DNA from: Streptomyces sp. SolWspMP-5a-2 | Lineage (GTDB): Bacteria; Actinomycetota; Actinomycetes; Streptomycetales; Streptomycetaceae | Reading direction: 5' to 3' | Length of the DNA: 64,000 nt | NCBI RefSeq assembly: GCF_900091845.1 | Contig: NZ_FMCI01000157.1 | Coordinates: 26,851-90,850 of the forward strand | Shown here: positions 26,588 through 35,901 of the stretch, piece by piece | How the letters are laid out: each line of letters starts with the position of its first letter | Position numbering within the stretch: position 1 is the first letter of the stretch | Made by a program: the position numbers and the translations under genes | Notes under the pieces: model-generated | Told to the model about the DNA's origin: nothing | Seen by the model: the letters and a program-made list of their open reading frames with translations, nothing else | The model's database searches: none

Positions 26588-26946
26588 CGCGCGTCGAAGC
26601 GCTCCCGCGCCTGCTCGACCTGGGCCATCCGGTCCTCCGTCCAGAGCGCGAGCGCCCGCACCTGGACGGCCGCCTCACGGCCCAGGTCGGTGAGGGAGTA
26701 GTCGACGCGGGGCGGGATCACCGGCTTGGCGTCGCGGTGGACGAGGCCGTCGCGCTCCAGGGTCTGGAGGGTCTGGGTGAGCATCTTCTCGCTGACCCGG
26801 CCGACGGCCCGGCGCAGTTCGCTGAACCGGTAGGGGCGTTCGAGCAGCTGGATCAGGACCAGGACGCCCCAGCGGCTGGTGAGGTGCTCCAGGACCAGCC
26901 GGTGCGGACACATCGGCTCACGGACGACCACTTCACTTACTTTCAT
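26569..26946 (-). CDS. HxlR/DUF24-family transcriptional regulator, probably redox-sensing
   Basis: 125 residues, a single winged-helix domain: HLTSRWGVLVLIQLLERPYRFSEL, then RVSEKMLTQTLQTLERDGLV as recognition helix, then the wing. One Cys, Cys13 in REPMCPHRL, sits at the N-terminal position used for thiol sensing in QorR of Corynebacterium and in related DUF24 regulators. The divergent neighbour is a QorB-type oxidoreductase, the same pairing as in the known qorR system. It probably represses both genes until oxidised. Confidence 0.88.
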   Translation of the reverse strand: MKVSEVVVREPMCPHRLVLEHLTSRWGVLVLIQLLERPYRFSELRRAVGRVSEKMLTQTLQTLERDGLVHRDAKPVIPPRVDYSLTDLGREAAVQVRALALWTEDRMAQVEQARERFDARKGATG

Positions 26947-26950
26947 AGCA

Positions 26951-26973
26951 GTACCTTACTTCAAGGTGGGTAC
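26951..26973. promoter_or_regulatory. Candidate operator between HxlR regulator and quinone oxidoreductase
   Basis: Nested inverted repeats: GTACC (26951-26955) with GGTAC (26969-26973), and ACCTT (26953-26957) with AAGGT (26963-26967). They lie in the 91-bp divergent region, which is also less GC-rich than its surroundings. Confidence 0.5.
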
Positions 26974-27037
26974 TTTCCAGAAGTTAGCGCTCGCCCTATG
27001 GTTAGTGACAGACGCACCCCACAAGGAGTTCTGAATC

Positions 27038-27892
27038 ATGAGCATCGTCGTCACCGGAGCCACTGGACACCTCGGCCGCCTCGTCGTGGAGCAGCTGATC
27101 GAGAAGGTCCCCGCGGACCAGGTCACCGCCGTCGTCCGCGACGAGGCCAGGGCCGCCGGGCTCGCCGCCCGCGGCGTGCGGCTCGCCGTCGCCGACTACA
27201 ACACCCCCGAGTCCTTCGACGGCCTCTTCGCGGCCGGCGACAAGGTGCTGCTGATCTCCGGGAACGAGTTCGACAAGGGCCGGGTGCAGCAGCACCAGGT
27301 CGTCATCGACGCCGCGAAGGCCGCCGGTGTCGCGCTGCTCGCCTACACCAGCGCTCCGGGCACGCTGGAGGCCGCGCTCGCCGACGACCACCGCGGCACG
27401 GAGCGGGCGCTGCGCGCCTCCGGGGTGCCCTACAGCCTGCTGCGCAACGGCTGGTACAACGAGAACTACACCGAGAACCTGGCGCCGGTCCTGGAGCACA
27501 ACGCCGTCGTGCAGGCCGCCGGCGCCGGCCGGATCTCCTCGGCCGCCCGCGCCGACTACGCCGCCGCCGCGGTCGCCGTCCTGACCGGCGAGGACCACGA
27601 GAACACGACGTACGAGCTGGGCGGCGACGAGGCGTGGAGCTTCGCCGAGTACGCGGCCGAGCTGAGCCGCCAGACCGGCAGGGAGATCGCCTACAACGCC
27701 GTCTCCGTCGAGGACCTCACCGGCATCCTGGCGGGCGCCGGGGTACCGGGACCGGTCGCGGCGATCCTCGCGGGCGTCGACGCGTCCATCGAGAAGGACG
27801 AGCTGGTCGTCACGTCCGGCGACCTGTCCCGGCTGACCGGCCGCCCGGCCACCCCGATCGCCGACTCGATCGCGGCGGCGCTCAAGAGCTGA
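27038..27892 (+). CDS. QorB-type NAD(P)H:quinone oxidoreductase (atypical SDR, NmrA-like)
   Basis: 284 residues. The Rossmann motif VVTGATGHLGRLV (residues 4-16) and the TSAPG, LLRNGWYNENYTEN and DYAAAAVAVLTG segments match the YtfG/QorB group of atypical short-chain dehydrogenases, which reduce quinones with NADPH. The classical YxxxK pair is absent, as expected for this group. It is divergent from an HxlR regulator. Full length, with a clear AAGGAG ribosome site upstream. Confidence 0.85.
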   Translation: MSIVVTGATGHLGRLVVEQLIEKVPADQVTAVVRDEARAAGLAARGVRLAVADYNTPESFDGLFAAGDKVLLISGNEFDKGRVQQHQVVIDAAKAAGVALLAYTSAPGTLEAALADDHRGTERALRASGVPYSLLRNGWYNENYTENLAPVLEHNAVVQAAGAGRISSAARADYAAAAVAVLTGEDHENTTYELGGDEAWSFAEYAAELSRQTGREIAYNAVSVEDLTGILAGAGVPGPVAAILAGVDASIEKDELVVTSGDLSRLTGRPATPIADSIAAALKS

Positions 27893-28001
27893 CGCGGGAC
27901 GGGCACCCGGCGGCGTCCCGACGACATCCCGGCGGCGTCCCGACGACATCCCGGCCGTCTCTCCCGGGCGCTCGCGGCCCGGGGACCACGGAGGGGCCGT
28001 C

Positions 28002-28053
28002 GACCCCCGCCTGTCATGACCGTATGGCGATACGGACATGACAGGCGGGGGTC
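28002..28053. terminator. Long inverted repeat between the quinone oxidoreductase and rarD
   Basis: 24-bp arms (28002-28025 and 28030-28053) with 23 of 24 positions complementary and a GGCG loop. Just upstream, a 22-bp unit is directly repeated at 27906-27927 and 27928-27949. Likely the terminator of the upstream gene, although an operator for rarD is possible because it lies 57 bp before the rarD start. Confidence 0.6.
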
Positions 28054-28109
28054 GTCGGCGCTACCTTCGTGGCTGTCCGCGCGTGCGGTCGGTCGAGAGG
28101 GAGGGACCC

Positions 28110-29060
28110 GTGGCCAGGAAGCCGAGGGGCGAGCGTCACATAGGTCTGGTGAACGGCTTCGCGGCCTATGTCATGTGGGGGCTCGTCCCCCTGTTCTGGC
28201 CGCTCCTCAAACCCGCGGGCGCGCTGGAGATCCTCGCCCACCGCATGGTCTGGTCGCTCGCCTTCGTCGCCGTCGCGCTGCTCGTGGTGCGGCGCTGGGC
28301 CTGGGCGGGCGAACTGCTGCGCCGGCCCCGGCGGCTCGCCCTGGTGGCGGTCGGCGCGGCGGTGATCACCGTCAACTGGGGCGTCTACATCTGGTCCGTG
28401 AACAGCGGGCACGTGGTGGAGGCGTCCCTCGGCTACTTCATCAACCCGCTGGTCACCATCGCCATCGGCGTCCTGCTGCTGAAGGAACGGCTGCGCGCCG
28501 TGCAGTGGACGGCGGTCGGGATCGGCCTCGCCGCCGTCGTCGTGCTGACCGTCGGGTACGGGCACCCGCCGTGGATCTCGCTCGCCCTCGCCTTCTCGTT
28601 CGCCCTGTACGGGCTGGTCAAGAAGAAGGTCAACCTCGGCGGGGTGGAGTCGCTGGCCGCCGAGACGGCCATCCAGTTCCTGCCCGCGCTCGGCTACCTG
28701 CTCTGGCTCGGCGGGCGAGACGACCTGACGTTCGCGAGCGAGGGCGCCGGGCACGCGGCCCTGCTCGCGGCGACGGGCGTGGTGACCGCGCTGCCGCTGG
28801 TCTGCTTCGGGGCGGCGGCGATCCGGGTGCCGCTGTCGACGCTGGGGCTGCTCCAGTACCTGGCGCCGGTGTTCCAGTTCGCGCTCGGCATCGTCTACTT
28901 CCACGAGGAGATGCCGGCCGAGCGGTGGGCCGGGTTCGCCCTGGTGTGGCTGGCGCTGTGCCTGCTGACCTACGACGCGTTCCGCGCGGCCCGGGGGTCG
29001 GGACGCCGGGTGATCGTGGCCCGGTCCGCCACGGCGTCGTCCCCGACCGTGGACGCCTAG
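28110..29060 (+). CDS. rarD: RarD-type EamA/DMT permease
   Basis: 316 residues with ten hydrophobic helices in two EamA halves. It begins with a short basic N terminus and GLVNGFAAYVMWGLVPLFWP. RarD markers include LEILAHRMVWS, NWGVYIWSVNSGHVVEASLGYFINPL and STLGLLQYLAPVFQF. The transported compound is not known; the family is linked to metabolite export. The GTG at 28110 with GAGAGGGAGGGA before it is preferred to the ATG 72 bp upstream, which lies inside the inverted repeat. Confidence 0.9.
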   Translation: MARKPRGERHIGLVNGFAAYVMWGLVPLFWPLLKPAGALEILAHRMVWSLAFVAVALLVVRRWAWAGELLRRPRRLALVAVGAAVITVNWGVYIWSVNSGHVVEASLGYFINPLVTIAIGVLLLKERLRAVQWTAVGIGLAAVVVLTVGYGHPPWISLALAFSFALYGLVKKKVNLGGVESLAAETAIQFLPALGYLLWLGGRDDLTFASEGAGHAALLAATGVVTALPLVCFGAAAIRVPLSTLGLLQYLAPVFQFALGIVYFHEEMPAERWAGFALVWLALCLLTYDAFRAARGSGRRVIVARSATASSPTVDA

Positions 29061-29289
29061 CCGCTCGGCGGCCCGCGATCCGGGACCCGACCGGCGTCCG
29101 CCGCAGCCCGCGATCCGGGATCAGACCGGCGTCCACCGGGGCGCGTCCCGGGGCCGTCGGCGGGGACATCGCCCCGGGTTGTTCCGTTATACGAACACGC
29201 TGTCCTGATAGCGCTCTTGACGGCGTGTACATGACGGCTCCACCATCCTGGCACCGCAATCCACTCAGGAATCAGTGCGATTCCCCTGA

Positions 29290-30267
<978 letters not shown>

Positions 30268-30309
30268 TCCGCGCCGCCGTCTGACCGCGTGGTCCCGGGG
30301 GTCCGCCGC

Positions 30310-32256
30310 TCACTCCGCGCGGCGGGCCCGTTCGGTCAGGCGGCCCATGCGGGCCCGCGCGGACTCCAGTTGCTCGATGTCGTCGGCGGCCGGGCCCTCC
30401 TCGGCCGCGAGGTCGGTCCACAGGCCGATCAGCTCGCGGCCCAGCTCCAGTCCGAGACCGGGTTCGCGCACCGCGCGCCAGGCCGCGAACGCGCTCTGCA
30501 CGTTGCCGTAGGCGGCCTCCGCGTCGCCCGCCCGGCGGCGCAGCCCGGCGAGGTCGAGGGAGAGCCGCAGGGAACGCACCGGATCACCCGCCAAGTAGGC
30601 GATGTACGACGTCAGTTCGCGCAACCTGAGCACTTCGGGGTGCCCGGCCCCGAGGGTCCGCGAGGAGTCCGCGACGGTCTTCGCCGCCAGCTCGGCCGCC
30701 GCCTCTATGCGCCCTTCCCTGACGGCCTCGTTGATCCGCGCCATCGGCTCCGCGAGCACGGAGGGCGCCGGGTCGGAGGGCCCGGCGCCGAGCACCGCCT
30801 CCGCGACGGCGTCGAAGCCGCGGGCGGGGGTGGGCCTGGCATCCGGCTCCGGCTCGGCGAGGGCGGGCGGCAGCGGGGACGAGGTGAGGGAGCGCGGCGG
30901 CGGGACGGGCGCGGGAGGATCCGCCAGCACCGCGGGGAGCGTGTCGGCGGACTGCGGCACGACCGGCACGGGGGATGCGGCGGGCGGGAACCCGTAGGCA
31001 CCCTCGGTTGGAACCCCGGTCGCGGGCGGGAGCCCGCTGGCACCCTCGGTCCGGCCTCCGGTCACGGGCGGTGGCCCGTAGGCACCCTCGGCGGGAACAC
31101 TGGTCGCGGGCGGGAACCCGTAGGCACCCTCGGCCGGAACCCCGGTCGCGGGCGGGAGCCCGCTGGCACCCTCGGTCCGGCCTCCGGTCACGGGCGGTGG
31201 CCCGTAGGCACCCTCGGCGGGAACACCGGTCACCGGCGGGAAGCCGTAAGCGCCCCCGGCCGGAACCCCAGCCGCAGGCGGGAAGCCGTAAGCGCCCCCG
31301 GCCGGGACCCCGGCCGCAGGCGGGAAGCCGTAGGCGGCACCGGCAGCAGCACCGGTCCCGGCACCGACCCCCGCACCGGCCGCGCCGTCCGGCGCCCGGT
31401 ACTTGCCCCCGTCCGGAGTCCTGTACGGGCCCTCGTCCGGGGTCCGTACCGGGCGGCCTCCCGGTGCTCGGTCGGGGGCGTCCCCCGGTGCCCGCCCCGG
31501 GGTGCCACCCGGCGTCCAGGGTGTCGCGGTGTCCGGGGTCCGCTCCCGTTCCCGTGCGCCGTCCTGGGCCGGTACCGCGTCCATCCGCGGCGGCGGGCCG
31601 AACGCGCCGAGCGGTGGCGCGACCGTGCCGGTGCCGTGGTCCCCCTCGGGGGCCGGGAGCGCCCGCGGGGAGGACGTCGGCGCGGTCCCGGCGGCCTCCT
31701 CCGGCACGGCCCGCAGCGGGAAGGTCGGGACGTTCCCGCCCAGCGGCAGCGGTTCCGGCACCGCCCGCAGCGGGAACGTCGGCGCCGTCTCGCGGACCGG
31801 CGCCCCGGTGGTGCGCAGCACGCGGGTCGGCTCGTCGGGCGACGCCGACCGGTCGGGCCCGTCAGGCGACGGCGCCGTGGCCGCGTCCCCGGACCGCGGA
31901 ACCGGGCCGGACACCGCGGGCGGGGACACCTCGGCGGGCCGTGCCGGTGCCGTCGGCATCCGCACCGGTTCCCCCGCCAGGTCGCTGGAGCCGTCCGGTT
32001 CGACGCGCAGGGGGACGACGTATCCGATGCGCTCGTCGTGGACGGTCGCGCGGACGGCGTGCCCGGTGGCGCGGGCGATGCGCTGGAGGTGGTTCAGGAC
32101 CGCCTGCTGGAGTTCCTCGCCCGGCGCCGCGGCGACCGGCACCCCGCCGACGGAGGCGCCCGGCGCCCGTGTGCCGTCGGGGCCCGCCCCGGACACCCGT
32201 ACGTCGATCGGCGCCGCAACCAGCGCCCGCTTCTTGTCGCGGCTGGGTCGAGACAT
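30310..32256 (-). CDS. Repeat-rich protein with C-terminal TPR-like helical domain
   Basis: 648 residues, function unknown. The N-terminal 85 residues (SRPSRDKKRALVAAPIDVRV, EELQQAVLNHLQRIARATGHAV) form a small conserved domain. Residues about 90-480 are Pro/Gly/Ala-rich and probably disordered, with a 14-residue repeat (GAYGFPPATGVPAE type). The last 150 residues are helical and resemble tetratricopeptide repeats of Streptomyces regulatory proteins (AAELAAKTVADSSRTLGAGH, RLRELTSYIAYLAGD). It may be a cytoplasmic scaffold. ATG 32256 gives the conserved N terminus; longer readings lack support. Confidence 0.65.
   Translation of the reverse strand: MSRPSRDKKRALVAAPIDVRVSGAGPDGTRAPGASVGGVPVAAAPGEELQQAVLNHLQRIARATGHAVRATVHDERIGYVVPLRVEPDGSSDLAGEPVRMPTAPARPAEVSPPAVSGPVPRSGDAATAPSPDGPDRSASPDEPTRVLRTTGAPVRETAPTFPLRAVPEPLPLGGNVPTFPLRAVPEEAAGTAPTSSPRALPAPEGDHGTGTVAPPLGAFGPPPRMDAVPAQDGARERERTPDTATPWTPGGTPGRAPGDAPDRAPGGRPVRTPDEGPYRTPDGGKYRAPDGAAGAGVGAGTGAAAGAAYGFPPAAGVPAGGAYGFPPAAGVPAGGAYGFPPVTGVPAEGAYGPPPVTGGRTEGASGLPPATGVPAEGAYGFPPATSVPAEGAYGPPPVTGGRTEGASGLPPATGVPTEGAYGFPPAASPVPVVPQSADTLPAVLADPPAPVPPPRSLTSSPLPPALAEPEPDARPTPARGFDAVAEAVLGAGPSDPAPSVLAEPMARINEAVREGRIEAAAELAAKTVADSSRTLGAGHPEVLRLRELTSYIAYLAGDPVRSLRLSLDLAGLRRRAGDAEAAYGNVQSAFAAWRAVREPGLGLELGRELIGLWTDLAAEEGPAADDIEQLESARARMGRLTERARRAE
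30991..31326. repeat. Eight 42-bp tandem repeats in the TPR-like protein gene
   Basis: Units begin every 42 bp from 30991 to 31285, with a partial ninth after 31326. They alternate between two or three sequence types in a higher-order pattern (31033-31116 resembles 31159-31242). Each encodes 14 residues. Confidence 0.9.
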
Positions 32257-32493
32257 CGGTTCCCTCACTCGGATGCGTCGGGGACTGGGCTGACCACGAC
32301 GCGTTCGGGCCCCATGGTCCCTCCCGCCGCCGGGTCCCCGTTCCCCCGGCATCAAGATCCGATCCCTCGCTCACTGTCGAGTTTCTCCGGTCACCCCCCG
32401 TCCTGTCGTCACCGGGACGTCACAGACTCGTTCCAGGAAGCAGCGCCGCGGCGTCCGGGGTGTGCCGGGGCCGCCGCGGGAGAGGAGAGCGGC

Positions 32494-33057
32494 ATGGTCA
32501 GGCGCGGCGGGGACGACGGAGAGCGGCCGGGACCGGTGGGGCCGACGGGGCCGGAGATCTGGGTGCGCGGGCCCGTCGACCCGCCGGACGACCCGCCGGA
32601 CGCCCCGCGCGACGACCCGCCGGGCGGCCAGTACGCCAGGCCCCGCCCCCGCTCCCTGGTGGGCACCCACGGCGGGGCCGGTGTCTCCACCCTCGCCGCC
32701 GTCCTCGGCGGTCACGACTGCGGGCGTGACTGGCCCGCGCCCGACGCGCCCCGCTCGGTGCTGCTGGTCGCCCGCACCCACGCCTCGGGGCTGGCCTCCG
32801 TGCTGCGCACGCTGGAGATGTTCCGGCGCGGCGAGGTGCCGGACGGGCTGGACCTGGACGGGGTGGTGCTGGTCGCGGACGGGCCGGGCAGGCTGCCGAG
32901 GCCGCTGGAGCGGCTGGCGCGGCTGGTCGGGGACGCCGTCGACGTGTACCGCGTGCCCTGGGTGCCGGCCTGGCGCCTGGGCGACCTGAGCGGCACCCCG
33001 CCCCGCGGGACGGCGACCCTGGCCCGCCTGATGGGGACCACCGCCACCGGCCGGTGA
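32494..33057 (+). CDS. DUF6668-like protein with degenerate ParA-type P-loop
   Basis: 187 residues. After a 50-residue acidic, Pro-rich N terminus comes LVGTHGGAGVSTLAAVLGG, which has the GGxGxST shape of MinD/ParA Walker A but with Val where the catalytic Lys should be. Later SVLLVARTHASGLASVLRTL and LDGVVLVADGPGRLP resemble strands of the same fold. Similar small proteins occur near type VII secretion-like or conjugative genes in Streptomyces. Loss of the Lys suggests binding without hydrolysis, or a structural role. The family name is from memory. Confidence 0.6.
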   Translation: MVRRGGDDGERPGPVGPTGPEIWVRGPVDPPDDPPDAPRDDPPGGQYARPRPRSLVGTHGGAGVSTLAAVLGGHDCGRDWPAPDAPRSVLLVARTHASGLASVLRTLEMFRRGEVPDGLDLDGVVLVADGPGRLPRPLERLARLVGDAVDVYRVPWVPAWRLGDLSGTPPRGTATLARLMGTTATGR

Positions 33058-33090
33058 CCCCTGACCCCGGCTGACGACCCTCACCCCCCT

Positions 33091-33207
33091 CTCACGACCC
33101 CCACCCCTGGCCGGTGTCCCCGCCCCCGGCTGACGACCCCCACCCCTGGCCGGTGCCCCCGCCCCCGGCTGACGACCTCCACCCCCGGCCGGTGAACCCC
33201 GCTCACC
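33091..33207. repeat. Three 39-bp tandem repeats in the 324-bp gap 33058-33381
   Basis: Units at 33091, 33130 and 33169 built on GACGACCCCCACCCCTGGCC. No coding function is seen. The rest of the gap holds the operator-like palindrome before the FMN reductase. Confidence 0.8.
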
Positions 33208-33307
33208 CGGCCGGTGAACCCCGCTCCCCCGGGCCGGTGACTTCCGCGCCCCCGGCCCGCCGCCCCCTCCCCGAGCGCGGGGCCGGATCTACTCCCTGGC
33301 GGAATCT

Positions 33308-33340
33308 AGATGCGCATGCATAAGATGCAGGCGCGCACTA
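33308..33340. promoter_or_regulatory. Operator-like palindrome before the NAD(P)H oxidoreductase
   Basis: Centred on TGCAT-AAG-ATGCA (33317-33329) and extended by TGCGC on the left and GCGCGCA on the right within TAG...CTA flanks. It resembles MarR-type operators. No regulator gene lies next to it. Confidence 0.45.
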
Positions 33341-33381
33341 AATCAGGTCCGGTTCCGTCGTTCCGTCCCCTGGGAGTCCCC

Positions 33382-33966
33382 ATGACCCGCCGCTTCCTCT
33401 TCGTGCTGGGCAGCAGCCGCAGCGACGGCAACACCGAACTGCTCGCCCGGCGGGCCGCCGAACCGCTGCCCGCCGACGTCGAGCAGCGGTGGATCAGCCT
33501 CGCCGAGCACCCGCTGCCCGACTTCGCCGACCTGCGGCACGACAGCGACCACGTGCGCCCCACCGAGGGGCCCGCCGCGGTGCTGCTCGACGCCACGCTC
33601 GCGGCGACCGACCTGGTGATCGTCTCGCCGCTGTACTGGTACTCCGTCTCCGCGCAGACCAAGCGCTACCTCGACCACTGGTCGGGCTGGCTGCGCACGC
33701 CCGGCGTCGACTTCAAGGCGACGATGGCCGGGCGCACCCTCTGGGGCGTCGCCGCGCTCGCCGCCGAGGAGCAGGTGGTCGCCGATCCGCTGATCGGCAC
33801 CCTGCACAACTCGGCGGCCTACCTGGGCATGCGGTTCGGCGGGGTGCTGCTGGGCCGCGGCAGCAAGCCGGGCGACGTGCTGGCCGACGCCGACGCCCTG
33901 GCCCGCGCCACGACGTTCTTCGCGCCTGACGCCCCGCACGCCCGCTTCCTCGCCGACGCGGCCTGA
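33382..33966 (+). CDS. Flavodoxin-fold NAD(P)H-dependent oxidoreductase (FMN reductase family)
   Basis: 194 residues. The FMN phosphate loop is LGSSRSDGNTELLAR (residues 8-22), followed by VSPLYWYSVSAQTKRYLDHW, the active-site segment of YwrO/WrbA-like FMN reductases. It likely reduces quinones or nitro/azo compounds with NAD(P)H. Monocistronic; ATG 33382 with TGGGAG upstream is chosen. It is convergent with the ABC transporter genes. Confidence 0.85.
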   Translation: MTRRFLFVLGSSRSDGNTELLARRAAEPLPADVEQRWISLAEHPLPDFADLRHDSDHVRPTEGPAAVLLDATLAATDLVIVSPLYWYSVSAQTKRYLDHWSGWLRTPGVDFKATMAGRTLWGVAALAAEEQVVADPLIGTLHNSAAYLGMRFGGVLLGRGSKPGDVLADADALARATTFFAPDAPHARFLADAA

Positions 33967-34023
33967 CGTCCCGCGTCCAGGCCGCCTCCCCGCCGGGACG
34001 GCCGCCCGGCTCCCGGCTCCCCG

Positions 34024-34914
34024 CTACGCGGTGATGTCCTTCGCCGTGAAGCGCGCCCAGGCCGCCGAGCCGAACACGGCCGCGTAGAGGGCCTGCACGC
34101 CGAGGTTGCGCAGCACGTCGTCCCAGTAGACGGGCTCGCGCATCAGGTCGGCGAAGGACAGCCAGTAGTGGGAGAAGAAGTACGGCTGGATCGCGTGCAG
34201 TTGGGGGATCTGGTCGAGGATCTGGACGGTGATCAGCAGGCCCACCGTCGTCGCCATGGCCGCGATGCCGCTGTTGGTGAGGGTGGAGACGAAGAGGCCG
34301 AGGGCCGCGACGCCGATCAGGGACGCGGCGACGACCAGCGCGATCAGCAGCGCCCGCAGCAGGCCCTCGCCGAACGTGATCCGGGTGCCCGAGATCGTCG
34401 TCAGGTCGCCCAGCGGGAACAGGACCGCGCCCGCGATCAGCGCCGAGAGAGCCACGACCAGGGTGGCCAGCACGCAGAACGCCACCGTCGTCGTGTACTT
34501 GACGAGCAGCAGGCGGGTGCGCCCGGCCGGGGCGACCAGCAGGTAGCGCAGGGTGCCCGCGCTCGCCTCGCCCGCGATCGCGTCCCCGGCGATCACGCCG
34601 ACCGCCATCGGCAGGAAGAACGGGAGGGTCGCGGCCAGCGCGGTGAAGACCAGGAAGAGGCCGTTGTTGGTGATCTGCGCGATGAACGCGGGTCCGCCAC
34701 CGCCCTCGGGTCCGCCGCCCGCCGGGGAACCGCCGGTCTCGATCCGGACCGCGACGCCGACCAGCACCGGCACCGCGGCCAGCACGCCCAGCAGGGCGAG
34801 GGTGCGCCAGCGGCGCAGGGTGGTGAGCAGTTCGCTGCGCAGCAGCCCGAGCGTCCACAGGGGGCTCGGACGGACCGGCGGCGGCGCCGTGGCAACGGTC
34901 TCAGCCCGCGACAT
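34024..34914 (-). CDS. ABC-2 type transporter permease
   Basis: 296 residues with six hydrophobic helices, a large extracytoplasmic loop after helix 1 (SPAGGGPEGGGG) and the ABC-2 segment GEASAGTLRYLLVAPAGRTRLLLVKY. It exports an unknown substrate using the ATPase encoded just upstream; the two genes overlap by 14 bp. Confidence 0.88.
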   Translation of the reverse strand: MSRAETVATAPPPVRPSPLWTLGLLRSELLTTLRRWRTLALLGVLAAVPVLVGVAVRIETGGSPAGGGPEGGGGPAFIAQITNNGLFLVFTALAATLPFFLPMAVGVIAGDAIAGEASAGTLRYLLVAPAGRTRLLLVKYTTTVAFCVLATLVVALSALIAGAVLFPLGDLTTISGTRITFGEGLLRALLIALVVAASLIGVAALGLFVSTLTNSGIAAMATTVGLLITVQILDQIPQLHAIQPYFFSHYWLSFADLMREPVYWDDVLRNLGVQALYAAVFGSAAWARFTAKDITA

Positions 34915-35869
34915 CGAAGCCCTCCCCGGTCAGCGCGACGAACGCGTCCTCGAGCGAGGCCCGCCGGACGCCGAAGCCCCGGACCCGGACGCCCGCCGCG
35001 ACCAGGGCGGCGTTCACCTCGGCGAGGTCGCGCGCGGGCGGTTCGGCGGTGACCTGGTCGCCGTCGGTGACGACGTCCGCCGCGCCCTGGTCCTTGAGCA
35101 CTCCGGCCGCCTCGGCGGTGTCGGGGGTGGTCACCGTCAGCCGGCCGCGGGCGCCCGCCGCCAGGTCGGCCACCGCGCCCTGGGTGACGAGCCGTCCGCG
35201 GGCCATCACGGCCGCGTGCGTGCAGACCTGCTCGATCTCGTCGAGGAGGTGGGAGGAGAGGAAGACGGTGGTGCCGTCGGACGCCAACTCCCGTACCAGG
35301 GAGCGGATCTCGCGCATCCCCTGCGGGTCGAGCCCGTTGGTCGGCTCGTCCAGGACCAGCAGACGGCGCGGCTGGAGCAGGGCGCAGGCGATGCCCAGGC
35401 GCTGCTTCATGCCCAGCGAGTACGCCTTGGCCTTCTTGCCCGCCGCGGCCGTCAGCCCGACCCGGTCGAGCGCGGCGCCGACCCGGGCACGCCGGGTGCG
35501 CGGGTCGGCGGTGGGGTCGGCGGCGTCGTAGCGCAGCAGGTTGTCGCGGCCGTGGAGGTGGCCGTAGAGGGCCGGGCCCTCGATGAGGGCGCCGACGTGC
35601 GGCAGGACGGTGCGCCCCGCGCCCGGCATGGGGCTGCCGAGGACCCGCGCGGTGCCCGAGGTGGGGGTGATCAGGCCCATCAGCATGCGGATGGTGGTGG
35701 TCTTGCCCGAGCCGTTGGGGCCGAGGAAGCCGAAGACGCTGCCCGCCGGGACGGTCAGGTCGAGACCGTCCACGGCGAGCTGTCCGCCGCGGTAGCGCTT
35801 GGTGAGCCCGCGGGTGGCGATGACCGCACCCTCCGGCTCCGGCGGCCGCGCGGCGGACGCTGCGTCCAT
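34901..35869 (-). CDS. ABC transporter ATP-binding protein
   Basis: 322 residues. Walker A GPNGSGKTT, the signature YSLGMKQRLGIACALL, Walker B LLVLDEPTNGLD and the switch His in VFLSSHLLDEIE are all intact. The C-terminal 90 residues (about 230-320) are the extra domain seen in ABC-2 drug or lipid exporters. It is preceded by the LolA-like gene with a 32-bp gap, making a three-gene operon. Confidence 0.93.
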   Translation of the reverse strand: MDAASAARPPEPEGAVIATRGLTKRYRGGQLAVDGLDLTVPAGSVFGFLGPNGSGKTTTIRMLMGLITPTSGTARVLGSPMPGAGRTVLPHVGALIEGPALYGHLHGRDNLLRYDAADPTADPRTRRARVGAALDRVGLTAAAGKKAKAYSLGMKQRLGIACALLQPRRLLVLDEPTNGLDPQGMREIRSLVRELASDGTTVFLSSHLLDEIEQVCTHAAVMARGRLVTQGAVADLAAGARGRLTVTTPDTAEAAGVLKDQGAADVVTDGDQVTAEPPARDLAEVNAALVAAGVRVRGFGVRRASLEDAFVALTGEGFDVAG

Positions 35870-35901
35870 CTGCTCCCTCGTCCCGTTCCGCCCTCAGCGG
35901 G

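Noticed and set aside
30289..32493. Long upstream extension of the DUF6668-like gene
   Set aside because: The segment is antisense to the repeat-rich TPR-like gene and repetitive; ATG 32494 has a proper ribosome site and begins the conserved part.
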